A DNA stretch of 64,000 nucleotides from Mucilaginibacter sp. 44-25. Lineage in GTDB: Bacteria > Bacteroidota > Bacteroidia > Sphingobacteriales > Sphingobacteriaceae. The translations under genes and the position numbers were made by a program. The notes below the pieces were generated by a model. That model was given only the letters and a program-made list of their open reading frames with translations. It made no database searches and was not told the DNA's origin. The stretch covers positions 186,001 to 250,000 of the forward strand of contig MKTS01000003.1 of the NCBI GenBank assembly GCA_001898335.1, written 5' to 3'. Of the stretch, positions 1-9,690 are shown one piece after another; the first letter of the stretch is position 1, and every line of letters begins with the position of its first letter.

Positions 1-32
1 GTCACGCTTCACAGTAATAAATATAATACCTA

Positions 33-665
33 TTGAACCTTAGACCTACACTGATTCATTTGACTGATGTGGCATTGCTTGAACAACTATGTTCAAGTGA
101 TGATGACAGCGAATTGTATAAAGAATTTGTCAAACGGTTTATTAAGGAGCTAACAACGCACTGTGCTGATGCTTGCAAAAAAAGAAATCTCGAAACCCAT
201 ATTGGAAAGCAAATTGCGCATGAAACCTTTGCGAGAGTTCGACACTATAAATCCTTTAAAACAGACCAAATCAAGCTACCAGATCAACATGATGCGATCA
301 TCGTATATCTTAAACGTATTTCCTTCAGTTTATTTAACGATCACCATAACGAAAATAAAAAGAAACCTATTCCGCATAGAACCTATTTTGATGATATTCT
401 TGAATCATCATATGATAACTTCAGCGGGATTGACCTCAAAGACAAAAAGGATTTCGCCCTTTTTATATTTAATAAGCTAAATAAAAAAGAACAGGCCGTG
501 ATCTTAGCAGACATAGAACATAAAAAATTTCAGAAATACTTACCAGATGACATTACCGAACAATTATGTGGACAGTTAAATGTTAAGAAGGATACATTAA
601 GGAAGATTCGTGAGCGTGCGATAGAGAAGATCAAATATGCTATCAACGAGTTCAATGAAAACTGA
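33..665 (+). CDS. Sigma-70-family RNA polymerase sigma factor
   Basis: The 210-residue protein has a helical body and a C-terminal part (about residues 150-205) that reads like sigma region 4: a run of acidic and basic helices with LNVKKDTLRKIRERAIEKI, the helix-turn-helix pattern that recognises the -35 element. The N-terminal LTDVALLEQL segment resembles the start of ECF-type factors. The only in-frame start near the 5' end is TTG at 33, because a TAA lies at 24-26, so the true start may be elsewhere or the gene may be 5'-damaged. Its stop overlaps the next gene, so the two are probably co-translated. No anti-sigma gene is visible. It lies next to a defence island and could drive part of it, but that is inference. 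Confidence 0.6.
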   Translation: MNLRPTLIHLTDVALLEQLCSSDDDSELYKEFVKRFIKELTTHCADACKKRNLETHIGKQIAHETFARVRHYKSFKTDQIKLPDQHDAIIVYLKRISFSLFNDHHNENKKKPIPHRTYFDDILESSYDNFSGIDLKDKKDFALFIFNKLNKKEQAVILADIEHKKFQKYLPDDITEQLCGQLNVKKDTLRKIRERAIEKIKYAINEFNEN

Positions 666-1377
666 AATGAATAGAAAATTCTCTTTTGAAGATTTTGAAA
701 AAGGCTTAATGTTGGCAGGACTCATTGCGCCATCGTCAATACAAGAGCATCAGGAACTGACAAGTTTACAAGCATATGAAAAGTCGTTGAAGGAAAAGGA
801 CAGTCAAACTTATTTTAAAAGAGTGGTTTTGGCTGCGGAGATCGTAGAAAGTTTATATAATGAGCCCTCATTGGGGAAGGTAAAATTTCAGAAACTTGTT
901 TACCTGTGCGAACACGTAGCCGAAATGGGGTTAACGGAGCGCTATGATAAAAAGGCGGCAGGACCTTTCGATAACAAATTCATGCACTCAATTGGCAAAG
1001 AGTTCCGGAAACAGAAATGGTTTGCAATAGAACAATCCAAGACTGACAATTACACCCGGTATAAGTTTGTGCCGCTTGAAAAACATGAAACATATAAAGG
1101 CTATTATAATAACTACTTTGGTGAGGTGAATGATAAGATACAATATATCATAGAGTTATTCAGGAAACAGAAAACAGAATTTACCGAACTGGCAACGACT
1201 GTTTTCGCCTGTTACCTCGAACTAAAAAACAAGAACGCTATTATCAATCGTTTTTCATTGATTGACCTGTTTTATAACTGGGCGGAAAGCAAAAAGCGGT
1301 TTTCCGAAGATGAGATTACCAAATCATTTGAATGGCTACGTCAAAAAGGCTTGATAACACACACTGAATTAAAGTGA
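655..1377 (+). CDS. Panacea/DUF4065-like protein
   Basis: The 240-residue soluble protein has a central segment (about residues 70-130) with KVKFQKLVYLCEHVAEM followed by KKAAGPFDNKF. This matches the layout of the Panacea (DUF4065/SocA-like) domain, in which a KLQKLLY-type helix precedes an A..GP turn. From memory, related segments also occur at the C-termini of Bacteroidota type I restriction subunits. The C-terminus (IDLFYNWAESKK to SFEWLRQKGLI) looks like a winged helix. I chose ATG 655 because it overlaps the sigma stop by 11 bases in an ATG-to-TGA arrangement; ATG 667 is also possible. Panacea domains are known as antitoxins or proteolysis adaptors, but no toxin partner is evident here. 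Confidence 0.5.
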   Translation: MKTEMNRKFSFEDFEKGLMLAGLIAPSSIQEHQELTSLQAYEKSLKEKDSQTYFKRVVLAAEIVESLYNEPSLGKVKFQKLVYLCEHVAEMGLTERYDKKAAGPFDNKFMHSIGKEFRKQKWFAIEQSKTDNYTRYKFVPLEKHETYKGYYNNYFGEVNDKIQYIIELFRKQKTEFTELATTVFACYLELKNKNAIINRFSLIDLFYNWAESKKRFSEDEITKSFEWLRQKGLITHTELK

Positions 1378-1725
1378 TTATTTATTTGGCCTTACACGCA
1401 ATAATAAATACTTCACTTACTCCTGTAATGTCTATAATGGATAATAAATAGTTATCTATCGTTGGTCGTTAATATCGCCATGTAGCGTGGCACAAGGAGA
1501 TTATCGCTTATTTATTTAAAATGAAATTTTCAGGCGAAAAACTTATTAACCGTTTAAAAGAAGCAGAAGATTATGAGCGGTCGAGTTGGTTCGAAATATC
1601 TTTAGCAAAAACTGCGTTTCTAACATGCTAAAATTTCAATGTAGAAAACGGCTTTTTACTCGAAATAGTACCCCTTAAAGGTGTCTTCCTTTTTCAGTGC
1701 TCCCACTTGGCTTGGGGGGCTATTA
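1378..1725. other. Intergenic stretch with one doubtful short ORF
   Basis: This AT-rich gap separates the convergent Panacea-like gene and jetD. An ATG at 1521 opens a 36-codon frame (MKFSGEKLINRLKEAEDYER...) that ends at TAA 1629-1631. Its composition is protein-like, with an amphipathic charged helix, but no family is recognised and no clear ribosome-binding site is seen. It may be the 5' remnant of a lost gene. No clear rho-independent terminator is visible despite the convergent arrangement. Confidence 0.3.
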
Positions 1726-2649
1726 TTAGCTTAAGTTCAACATGGTGACCAGATCATTGGATTCTTCGATGATCCATTGGTCTTGCGATATCAGTGTATC
1801 GATAAGGCTGAGTTCCTCTGTGTTAAAGGTACCGGTGTCTGCCAGTTCATCCCGCTTGGTCTTGTTTTGCCATAGACTTCGGTGTTCTGTTTCTGAGATG
1901 CTTTTGGGCATTCCGTTCGGCAATAGTAAAGTAATATTTGGTATCTTTTGTTTGACCAATGGGTATATGATGAACAGGCCGTCATAGTCCCAATCACAGG
2001 AATAATAGATGGGAAGATCGCGGTCTTTGGCATAATGTAGCTTGGCCACGTTTTTGCCGCCGGCGTACCAGAGTTCAATATGATGTTTACGGGGTTTGTT
2101 GGGCTTGGTCAAAAAATCCAGGTTTTCGCAAAGAACGATCCGCTGCGGTTCATCACATTCCAGGCGGTACATATATTGCTGATCTTTTTCGTTGGAGAAC
2201 GCTTCGACATTCAGCATTTTTTTTAACGCGTCAATAAGGCTTGGCTTGTCCAGCAAATACTTCTCGTTTTTAAAAAACATCAAGGAAACCCCGCGAAGGG
2301 ATTCGTCATAGTCGATGATCTGTTGACGGAGTTCCGACAGCTCGCCGCTAAGCATGCGGTCGTTAATATTCATCAATATTTGGATATCATTTTCTTCAAA
2401 CCGCGTTTGTAACTTGAGTAACTCCTGCGTTTGTAAAAAGTGCCGGTAAGTAAGATAACGATCTTTGAATTTGGTTTCATAGACCCTGAGGAAACCATCG
2501 GCGGCTATTAGATTATTACCCTTTTGCTGCAACAATCCTAAGGAGCGGTTCAGAAAAATGATCTCTGCGCTTTTTTCAATGGTCTTATTGATCTTAACTG
2601 AACCAGTCGCATAAAGTTCATATAAAGCACGATGTTCAATCCAGTTCAT
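1726..2649 (-). CDS. jetD: Wadjet JetD, TOPRIM nuclease subunit
   Basis: In Wadjet anti-plasmid systems JetD is the nuclease that cleaves circular DNA after the JetABC SMC complex has extruded it. This 307-residue protein begins with a winged-helix-like region. It ends with a TOPRIM-like fold: an acidic residue in IVLCENLDFL at about 171-180, and the DxD pair in SCDWDYDGLFI at about 217-227. These motifs agree with the DUF2220/TopoVIA-like catalytic part of JetD. It is shorter than the roughly 400 residues I associate with the family, so the N-terminal domain may be reduced. The start overlaps the end of jetC by 14 bases. The assignment rests on the motifs and on position after JetA, B and C. 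Confidence 0.82.
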   Translation of the reverse strand: MNWIEHRALYELYATGSVKINKTIEKSAEIIFLNRSLGLLQQKGNNLIAADGFLRVYETKFKDRYLTYRHFLQTQELLKLQTRFEENDIQILMNINDRMLSGELSELRQQIIDYDESLRGVSLMFFKNEKYLLDKPSLIDALKKMLNVEAFSNEKDQQYMYRLECDEPQRIVLCENLDFLTKPNKPRKHHIELWYAGGKNVAKLHYAKDRDLPIYYSCDWDYDGLFIIYPLVKQKIPNITLLLPNGMPKSISETEHRSLWQNKTKRDELADTGTFNTEELSLIDTLISQDQWIIEESNDLVTMLNLS

Positions 2650-5600
2650 TTGCTTTTTGCTTTTTTAAATAGTGCTTGAGATCAATGTTTTTATCCTGAG
2701 TATAAAAGAAACTTGCTGTTGGAAAATGATTGATGTCCTCATCGACCTTTCCCTTGATCAGGTAATGAAGATACCATTCTTCAGATAGAGTGATGCCAAA
2801 TGGCCGGGGAGCCATGGTAATGATCTGATAACCGTATTCTTTAGCTACTGCCGGAAACGTGCTGAAATTGATATTATCTAAGCTGCCGGTTTCTTCTAGA
2901 ATGATGAATCTCAGACCACCCTGGTCATCCGTTTCGACGAGCGACAAGCGGGCTATGCCGAGCAGGGCAATGGCCGAATAAGTCTCGCCTGTACTGCCGG
3001 ATGTGTGTCCTTGCTGTTCATTGGTCAATCGTACTCGTAAATCAAAATAGGTCTTCGGATTAAGCAGGTCGTTGACTTTAACCACACCGGGTAATTTGGC
3101 GATCTTTTTAAAAAACTGTTCAATAAACTCACTCACCGGATAGCCAAATGGAATTTCGTTACGCTTATAGGCGCTATTTAGTTCAAATCCTAAATTTTGA
3201 AGATATTCAATCTTCAGGGTCTTATTTTCAGTGAATTCTATCTTGAACACGAACCTATTACTGATTTTGCGCAATTTGAAGAAAGAATTGATCGATTTGA
3301 CGATTTCTTCGTATTTGCGGTAGCTGCGAATAGTGTGGTTAAATATCTTCCCCATTTGATCTCGCACGTTATCGGCAATGGTCAATAGAGATAAATTTGC
3401 TTTTTGAAGGGCTGCGCCGATCTGATCAGTATGTCTGATCTGAGAACCCAACAAAGCTTCCTCCAACGGTACAAATCCGTAAGAACGATTACCCTGTTCC
3501 ATGTTGATGCTACTATTCCGCTTGTCCCGGGTCTCTTCAAAACTATTAACCGCTTCAATATAAGTTCGTTCGTAGTCGGCTCGTTTTCGCCGGTAGTCCT
3601 CTTGCGCTTCTTCGGGTTTGATGTGGCTAACCGTTAGCTCGTCCAACAATAAATTTACTGCGTACTCAGCAAAATAGTCTTGGTTGAGTTTCTCAAACTC
3701 TTGGCTGAGATAGTCGATCTGCTCGTGATATTTCGCAATGTGGGCAACCGCATTGGTGATCGATTTTTCGGCATCTTTTAGCTTTTCCTGGATGATCCCA
3801 TCCCATTTAACCAATTTTTTCACCCAACCCATCCGAACGGACTTAATATGCTTTAAATGAACAGCCAGTACCGTCCCTTCGCCGGGTGTTATCCGGCCCG
3901 TCATTTTGGCTTCTAATTCGATCAACTGCTCTGCCAATTGCTTTTTGCTCGTCTCGAGCTGCGCTATTTTTACCCCGATGTCGGCGACATAAGAAAGGCC
4001 ATCCTGAATATGACTGAGTTTGGTATACTCGACCAAATCGATATCAAATACACAATCGAGGATGGAACGGTCATAGGGTAAGCCATTTTTGACTTTTTTG
4101 ATTTCCGTTGACCGGAGTTTTAGTTCACTTATCAACGCCTGTTTAGTGGCGATCAGCCTAGCGCGATCCAAACCTGTTTCATTGGCTGGCAGGCTCAGGT
4201 CTTCTTTTTTCAGTGTGATAAATTGTTGCAGGTCGCCTAATGTCAGCCAAAATCCGTTGGTATCTTCGGTGATCACAAGATTTTCTATGAAATTTGGCAC
4301 AGCTACGTGCTTATCCTGTACTTGAGGATCGTCAGGTTTTTGAATAGCCGCATCAAAAAATTTTAGTAAAACGGCTTCCTGATATTTATCCAAAGTCCGG
4401 CTGTTTTTCAAAACCCAATTGATGAGACTGGCATCACCCGATTGCTCCAAAAGGGTGATCCATTTTTCATGCTGGTTAATTGCTTCATTTGTTTGACGCG
4501 CCAGGCCTTCCAGTTCCCGTTGCTGAGATTCGAATTTTTCAGAAATCCCTTTCCAGTCGATATATTTTTGTAAAAATGGGTAAGCAAAGCCGATCCGTTC
4601 AATGATATCATCCACTTCTGTTCCGTGGATATCATTAGCCTTCAAGGCTGCCCTAGTTTCTGCTGACAGCGGAACATTGCGCCAAAACACCAGTTGTTCA
4701 ATACAGTCTTCCAACTCGGAGATTTCTGTATTTAACTGTTCAAACGAGGTCAACAGCTTTTCATTTTCATCAGCTGTATTGTACAAATTATCCATAATGA
4801 GCTGTAAAGCAGGTAATCTTTCGGCTTTATCTTGTAAGGTGGACTTATTCTCTTTTTGAACCTGGTATTGCTGTTCCTGCGTTTTTAATTCTGCCTGCGC
4901 GGCTGTTAACTGCAGTGCTGCTGCTACTAATTCACTTTTCCTGTAAACGAGTTGGGCATCCTGCTTTTCTTTTTCCTGTTTTTTCAGCTTTAATAAGAGT
5001 TCCTGTTTTTTTTCTAATGCGGTAATAAATAACGAAAGTTCTTCGTATTGTCGTAGCAGTTTTTCGAGCGCAGCTTTGTTGGCGTTATACTCAGCCACGA
5101 AATCTTTGTCAGCATCGTCAAATAAAAACTGCTTGATACTATTGGAATTCCCTAGATCCAGTGACTTCGCCTTTGAAAAAGATTGGATCACTTTGGCAAA
5201 TGCTTTCAGGTTATCCTCATTGGTGAGGTTGATGGGTGTAATATGTTTCTCATTGAGAAATTGATAATAATCCCGCACCTCATCTTTCGTCCGGTAGACT
5301 TTTAAGTATAAGCCTTTTTCATAAAAATGTTGCGCTAATGTCTTGATATCTGGGATGGCTTGGTCAATAATGAAATCCCTGGCAAATAGCAGTTGGGCTG
5401 CGGATAAGGCTATTTCGGGAACGCTTCTGTTCAATTCCGGGTTGGTCGTGATCACAAAGGGCAAGATCCTGGTACCAGTACGCGCGGAAAGCATAATGCC
5501 GATCGTAATGAATTGATTTTCTTTTATCTCAATATTAATAAAAAAGTAAGCATGGGGCTGTTTGTAAGGCAACGTGTAAATACTGCGTTCTTTATTATCT

Positions 5601-5803
5601 ACACCATCTGTTCCGAACCTGATCATGCTGCTGTCATAAACAAATAAGAGTTGCAGCAGGTCGGCAATGATAGATTTACCAACACCATTGGCACCGACAA
5701 AGTCAGTACGTTCGGCATGCATCAGATAGTCTTGGACATAATGCTTGATGATTCCGACAGTTGAAATGGAGTATATTTTTGCGCGCCTCATTCTTCTTTC
5801 CAA
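2636..5803 (-). CDS. jetC: Wadjet JetC, SMC/MukB-like ATPase
   Basis: JetC is the SMC motor of Wadjet; two copies with JetA and JetB extrude DNA loops on plasmids. The 1055-residue protein has Walker A GANGVGKS at residues 37-44. A long charged coiled coil runs from about 220 to 840 with a less helical hinge-like middle. The C-terminal head has a signature-like TSGSTGETYSAIALLGIARL and a Walker-B-like LRFIILEETGSLD. This is the MukB/JetC plan rather than Rad50 or SbcC. It overlaps jetB by 16 bases and jetD by 14, so stoichiometric translation from one mRNA is likely. ATG 5791 (MRRAKIYS) is an alternative start. Confidence 0.9.
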   Translation of the reverse strand: MERRMRRAKIYSISTVGIIKHYVQDYLMHAERTDFVGANGVGKSIIADLLQLLFVYDSSMIRFGTDGVDNKERSIYTLPYKQPHAYFFINIEIKENQFITIGIMLSARTGTRILPFVITTNPELNRSVPEIALSAAQLLFARDFIIDQAIPDIKTLAQHFYEKGLYLKVYRTKDEVRDYYQFLNEKHITPINLTNEDNLKAFAKVIQSFSKAKSLDLGNSNSIKQFLFDDADKDFVAEYNANKAALEKLLRQYEELSLFITALEKKQELLLKLKKQEKEKQDAQLVYRKSELVAAALQLTAAQAELKTQEQQYQVQKENKSTLQDKAERLPALQLIMDNLYNTADENEKLLTSFEQLNTEISELEDCIEQLVFWRNVPLSAETRAALKANDIHGTEVDDIIERIGFAYPFLQKYIDWKGISEKFESQQRELEGLARQTNEAINQHEKWITLLEQSGDASLINWVLKNSRTLDKYQEAVLLKFFDAAIQKPDDPQVQDKHVAVPNFIENLVITEDTNGFWLTLGDLQQFITLKKEDLSLPANETGLDRARLIATKQALISELKLRSTEIKKVKNGLPYDRSILDCVFDIDLVEYTKLSHIQDGLSYVADIGVKIAQLETSKKQLAEQLIELEAKMTGRITPGEGTVLAVHLKHIKSVRMGWVKKLVKWDGIIQEKLKDAEKSITNAVAHIAKYHEQIDYLSQEFEKLNQDYFAEYAVNLLLDELTVSHIKPEEAQEDYRRKRADYERTYIEAVNSFEETRDKRNSSINMEQGNRSYGFVPLEEALLGSQIRHTDQIGAALQKANLSLLTIADNVRDQMGKIFNHTIRSYRKYEEIVKSINSFFKLRKISNRFVFKIEFTENKTLKIEYLQNLGFELNSAYKRNEIPFGYPVSEFIEQFFKKIAKLPGVVKVNDLLNPKTYFDLRVRLTNEQQGHTSGSTGETYSAIALLGIARLSLVETDDQGGLRFIILEETGSLDNINFSTFPAVAKEYGYQIITMAPRPFGITLSEEWYLHYLIKGKVDEDINHFPTASFFYTQDKNIDLKHYLKKQKANELD

Positions 5804-6465
5804 TTACTGATCTTCTCTGTAAAGACAGCGAAATTATCAATCTCTTCCTTATACAATTCTGCTAGCCGGTGGATGCTGGCCATGATCTCGAATTTTATCT
5901 CTTCAGACTGTTGAAACTGTTTTTTTACCCAACCTAACTCGTGGAAACTGTTGATGGTATTTTTAAAATTCTTTTCTACGTTCGACCACTCAGAGCCGAT
6001 GTACTCCTCTTTGACCTCATCAAACAGGATCTTCTGATATTTTTCCTTCAAATCTCCGAATTGGATTTCTTTCCGGATATCCGACCAGGTAATGATCTTC
6101 GGATTCTGAAAATATTTAGCATAATACATATTGATTAGCATTAAGCCGATCACTGTTTGCAGTTCGGTTAACGCCCGGTACCGGGAAATGTCCATCGCCT
6201 TACCTTTCCCGGCATCAAAAAAGTCAAGATAATAATATTTAACGCCGTCATGCAGCCCATAATTTAGTTTTAGATTATACAGCCGTTCATAAAAGAAAGC
6301 AAATTGCAATCCGTATTCTTCGAGCGTTAAGAACAGATAATAATCATCACTCTGTACGTGCCGACCGGCTAGCAACTTCGTATTCAGATCTGCGAAGTAT
6401 TTCTCTACTTCCGGGATTTCTAAGAAAGCGTAGCCGACGGCCTGCTTGTTATCCGTATCTTCCAT
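5788..6465 (-). CDS. jetB: Wadjet JetB, MukE-like subunit
   Basis: JetB is the KITE-type accessory subunit that binds the JetA kleisin. The 225-residue protein is mostly helical with aromatic-rich strands (YYYLDFFDAGKGKAMD) and no catalytic motif, as expected for a MukE-like/DUF4194 protein. It is assigned chiefly by size and by sitting between jetA and jetC. It starts at ATG 6465, 46 bases inside the end of jetA, and overlaps jetC by 16 bases. Sequence alone would not identify it without this context. Confidence 0.8.
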   Translation of the reverse strand: MEDTDNKQAVGYAFLEIPEVEKYFADLNTKLLAGRHVQSDDYYLFLTLEEYGLQFAFFYERLYNLKLNYGLHDGVKYYYLDFFDAGKGKAMDISRYRALTELQTVIGLMLINMYYAKYFQNPKIITWSDIRKEIQFGDLKEKYQKILFDEVKEEYIGSEWSNVEKNFKNTINSFHELGWVKKQFQQSEEIKFEIMASIHRLAELYKEEIDNFAVFTEKISNWKEE

Positions 6466-7805
6466 AATTGTAATTTCATATCGGTTAGCGTTTCGAGCGA
6501 ATTCTGTATATCTACCTGATAGTCTTTTTCGTTTACCGTGCGCTGGACCAATTCAAAGCCGGCATATAAAGCCAGGTCAATGCTATTCTCAGAGCTGTAT
6601 ACCCGGTTGATCCAATGGTCAAGCAAGATCTCCTTTCCGGCGGCGAGTTCATCGAGGGCGCTCAGCAGCCATTCGTTGATGATCTCTGCTTGCCTCGATT
6701 GGTTCTCAATTATTTGCTTTTGTTCCTGTTCGTAAGCTTCATCCCGTAATATTTCGATCAACTGCCCCGCCTTTTGTACAATAAAGAAATAATAGTCAGG
6801 GTAGAAAAACTGCACCTTGTCATTAGGTATGTTTTTAAGCGGGAATGCTGCTGAAAATGCGACATCGCCTTTTTCGTAAGCCGCCTGGTCAAGGGTTTTG
6901 TTTAAGATCCGCTTAATGGCCAGTCTAAAATTTGAACGTGTAGAAAAGTTCTCCTGTAATTCCAAAAGCTTTTCAGTGGCGTAAAGTATTTGCTTATGGA
7001 TCAAAGCCAGTTTCTGGTCTACACTTTCAAAAAACGAGGAAAGATCATTGTAAATTTCCGAGGCAATTGCCCAGTCTGCCCGGAGCTTGTTGATTTGTTC
7101 AATCTCCTCATCATTTTCGGGTGTTTGTGATTCCATGATGTATTGATAAAACTTATCGGTCTCTTCATGTAAGTTAACCAGAAAACGATCCTTAGTATGG
7201 ATGGCATTGCCAATGTCTTCAGCACGTTCTCCAAAACGGTTGAATACCAGCACAAACTGGTGTACCATTTGGATTGCTGTTAGTTGCTCGGAAATGAGGA
7301 TGTCGCTCAGTTTATGGTGGGCCTCCTGCAGTTCGTCCTGCAAACCGTCCAGGTGGTTCTCTATTACATTTTTATACGGGGATACGAAGTCACGTCCGAA
7401 CCGGATCTCCAAATCGTGTATAGTTTTGAACTCCCCGGTTCTTATCGTAAAATACTTTTGGAAAGTCTCCCGGAGTGGATAATTCTTATAGGGGTTTTCC
7501 AGTTTATTTTCAATAAGCTTAACGACGCGCCGGGCATAATCGCTCAAATAATATTTACCAAACTGATCAGGTACATTTTTGATAAAAAAGTAATTCAGGG
7601 TCTTCATGATCCGGTCGGTCTGCCAAACACTCTGATTAAAGCGGGCAGCGAGTTCTTCCAGTGTTACACGGATATCCGAATCGGTAAAATATTCGGGAAT
7701 TTGCTTTCGGCTTATTTTCTCATGTAGGGCCAAAACCAGGAAGCCGCCCTCGTACCTAGAGGGCAATAAAAGATCATATTGATGATATAATTCTTCGTTA
7801 ATCAA
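6420..7805 (-). CDS. jetA: Wadjet JetA, MukF-like kleisin
   Basis: JetA is the kleisin that bridges the SMC heads in Wadjet. The 461-residue protein has an N-terminal winged helix (about 1-100, with VTLEELAARFNQSVWQTDRI), a long helical middle, and a C-terminal helical and winged part, the MukF layout. Translation appears to start at TTG 7805, which overlaps the gajB stop by 8 bases; the next in-frame Met is near residue 67 and would remove the winged helix. The tight coupling to gajB means the Wadjet genes here probably have no promoter of their own. Confidence 0.82.
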   Translation of the reverse strand: MINEELYHQYDLLLPSRYEGGFLVLALHEKISRKQIPEYFTDSDIRVTLEELAARFNQSVWQTDRIMKTLNYFFIKNVPDQFGKYYLSDYARRVVKLIENKLENPYKNYPLRETFQKYFTIRTGEFKTIHDLEIRFGRDFVSPYKNVIENHLDGLQDELQEAHHKLSDILISEQLTAIQMVHQFVLVFNRFGERAEDIGNAIHTKDRFLVNLHEETDKFYQYIMESQTPENDEEIEQINKLRADWAIASEIYNDLSSFFESVDQKLALIHKQILYATEKLLELQENFSTRSNFRLAIKRILNKTLDQAAYEKGDVAFSAAFPLKNIPNDKVQFFYPDYYFFIVQKAGQLIEILRDEAYEQEQKQIIENQSRQAEIINEWLLSALDELAAGKEILLDHWINRVYSSENSIDLALYAGFELVQRTVNEKDYQVDIQNSLETLTDMKLQLWKIRITSRPSATLS

Positions 7806-9690
7806 TTGCTTTGAGGTTTTCTTTCCCGAACCATAGTTCGGCGGTTTTGAGGATATCAGTCGTAGGGGCTATGTAATAAATAGCCAGTTGCTCTTTTGCC
7901 CGTGTGCAGCAAACATAAAAGATCTTTTGAGTTCGTTCAAGTACACTGGCTTTATCCGTACGGTTGGTAAAGAGATATTCAAAATTGTAGTCGGACCAGT
8001 TGCCATTGTCCAGGACGACCAACACCTGTTCAAATTCGGCTCCCTTGATCTTATGCTGCGTTGAAAATGGTGTGTAACCTTCCAGATACTTATACAGCAT
8101 TTGAAACTGTCCATAGTGAACTTGTTTCACGCGCTCCCACAGATACTCGTGGGTACTGATAAAGAATTCCAGTTTATCGTCTTTGCGGCAAATGCCCTCT
8201 TTGTCCGCTAGCTCAATTACTTCGTCAATCGTTTTATCAGTTGCGGTCTTGAGCTTTTCGATAGCGGCTTTCAGCTTCGTCTTGTCTTTGTTGGTTTTGA
8301 TCTTATAATTGCTCCGGCGCAGGAACTCGCGGTATTCGCCTTTATCATAGAAATGGATGGTGTCCTGTATCTTGAATAGATGTTTGATTAGATGATCACG
8401 CTTGGAACCTTTTTTACTTTCTTCCAAGGCATCCTGTTTTTTGTCATCAATGAGCCCATCTTTATCTAAATATATTTTCCGCACTTCCGACCAGGGTTTA
8501 TCGCTTAGCAATGCATATAACTCAGAGTTGCTGGCCATGAGTAAATCCTTTTTTAATTCTCTTTGGCGATTCTTAGGTTGAATAATATCAACGACCTGAT
8601 CGAAGGTCATTTCCTCCGTGATGCCTTCAATGGGTTTGCCCTCTTTCTCGGCCTTCTTAATTTTTAAATAAACATCGGTTTTAAGGGCTATAATCGGGTC
8701 TTTGTCATAAATAGCCATTAATTCGCCAAAACCGGCTTTGGGGGCAATGAGATTATGCGTAAGGTATAATTCTTTAGTCACTGTCGCGTCCTTAAAATCC
8801 CAATTGAGCTCGCCGTGAATGGATTCCAGGTTAAACTGATCACTATAATAAAATTTGACACTGCCTGGCTTGATATGACCACCGGCCATATTGGGCGCGT
8901 TTTCATCATCGGAAGGCCCCTGTTGAAGCCCGTCAGTTCGGAGCCGGTTCGCTAATGTGATTACCGCCATCGGGTTGCGCCGATTCTGCGCTTTCTGTAC
9001 TTCCGTTACGATGCCATTATCCAAGTATGTTTTCAGATCTCCAACACCGTCCGGATAAATGGCCTGCATGGCATCACCAAAAAAACCGATGATATTTTTC
9101 TTGTTAGAATTCTGTAGATGGTTAAGCAGTAGGTTGACCACCAATGGACTGGTATCCTGATATTCGTCAATGAATATAAATTTGTATTTGTCTTTCAAGA
9201 TCGCGGATAGCAGAGGGTAATTTTTAAACATGACGTTTGCCAATTCCAATACCTCATCATGGGAAATTTCGCCATTGGCGATCCTGGTCCATTCTTTATA
9301 GGCGATGCCGTTTTCTAATTGATCAAAATAATCGGGTTGAACCGGTGCCCCGTTGACCGTGATCGCGGAATCAGGATCATTGATCAAGGTAATTAGCTGG
9401 AGCTTTAATTCTTTTTGAAATTTGGCCATTACTTCCCAAAGAAAATCGTGGATGGTAGATACACGCAAATTAGGGTGGCCAACGCGTTTCTCGATTTCCT
9501 TAACGGCCGCATTGGTATAGGTCATACAAGCAACAGTAGCACTTGGGTTTTGGGCTAATACCTCTTTAATGACATGGACCAGGGAATAGGTTTTGCCGCT
9601 ACCCGCACCGCCGCTCAATAAAAAATGGTTTCCTTTTTCGATCAGACCGAGGATTTCGATTACTTCCGGTTCTAATTTTCTTTCAGCCAT
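7798..9690 (-). CDS. gajB: Gabija GajB, UvrD-like superfamily 1 helicase/NTPase
   Basis: In Gabija, GajB is a UvrD/PcrA-like NTPase that joins GajA in a large anti-phage complex, sensing DNA ends and depleting nucleotides. This 630-residue protein shows the SF1A motifs in order: Walker A GGAGSGKT (about 27-34), FIFIDEYQDTSP (about 170-181), GDAMQAIYPDG, NRRNP, then the C-terminal STQHKIKGAEFEQVLVV and YVCCTRAKEQL. ATG 9690 was chosen; a TTG at 9726 would lengthen it by 12 residues. It overlaps gajA by 19 bases. It is longer than the founding GajB (about 500 residues) because of an insert near residues 300-430. Confidence 0.85.
   Translation of the reverse strand: MAERKLEPEVIEILGLIEKGNHFLLSGGAGSGKTYSLVHVIKEVLAQNPSATVACMTYTNAAVKEIEKRVGHPNLRVSTIHDFLWEVMAKFQKELKLQLITLINDPDSAITVNGAPVQPDYFDQLENGIAYKEWTRIANGEISHDEVLELANVMFKNYPLLSAILKDKYKFIFIDEYQDTSPLVVNLLLNHLQNSNKKNIIGFFGDAMQAIYPDGVGDLKTYLDNGIVTEVQKAQNRRNPMAVITLANRLRTDGLQQGPSDDENAPNMAGGHIKPGSVKFYYSDQFNLESIHGELNWDFKDATVTKELYLTHNLIAPKAGFGELMAIYDKDPIIALKTDVYLKIKKAEKEGKPIEGITEEMTFDQVVDIIQPKNRQRELKKDLLMASNSELYALLSDKPWSEVRKIYLDKDGLIDDKKQDALEESKKGSKRDHLIKHLFKIQDTIHFYDKGEYREFLRRSNYKIKTNKDKTKLKAAIEKLKTATDKTIDEVIELADKEGICRKDDKLEFFISTHEYLWERVKQVHYGQFQMLYKYLEGYTPFSTQHKIKGAEFEQVLVVLDNGNWSDYNFEYLFTNRTDKASVLERTQKIFYVCCTRAKEQLAIYYIAPTTDILKTAELWFGKENLKAID

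Noticed and set aside
7284..7727. 147-codon plus-strand frame opposite jetA
   Set aside because: It lies wholly inside jetA on the other strand, has no recognised domain, and jetA is well supported.
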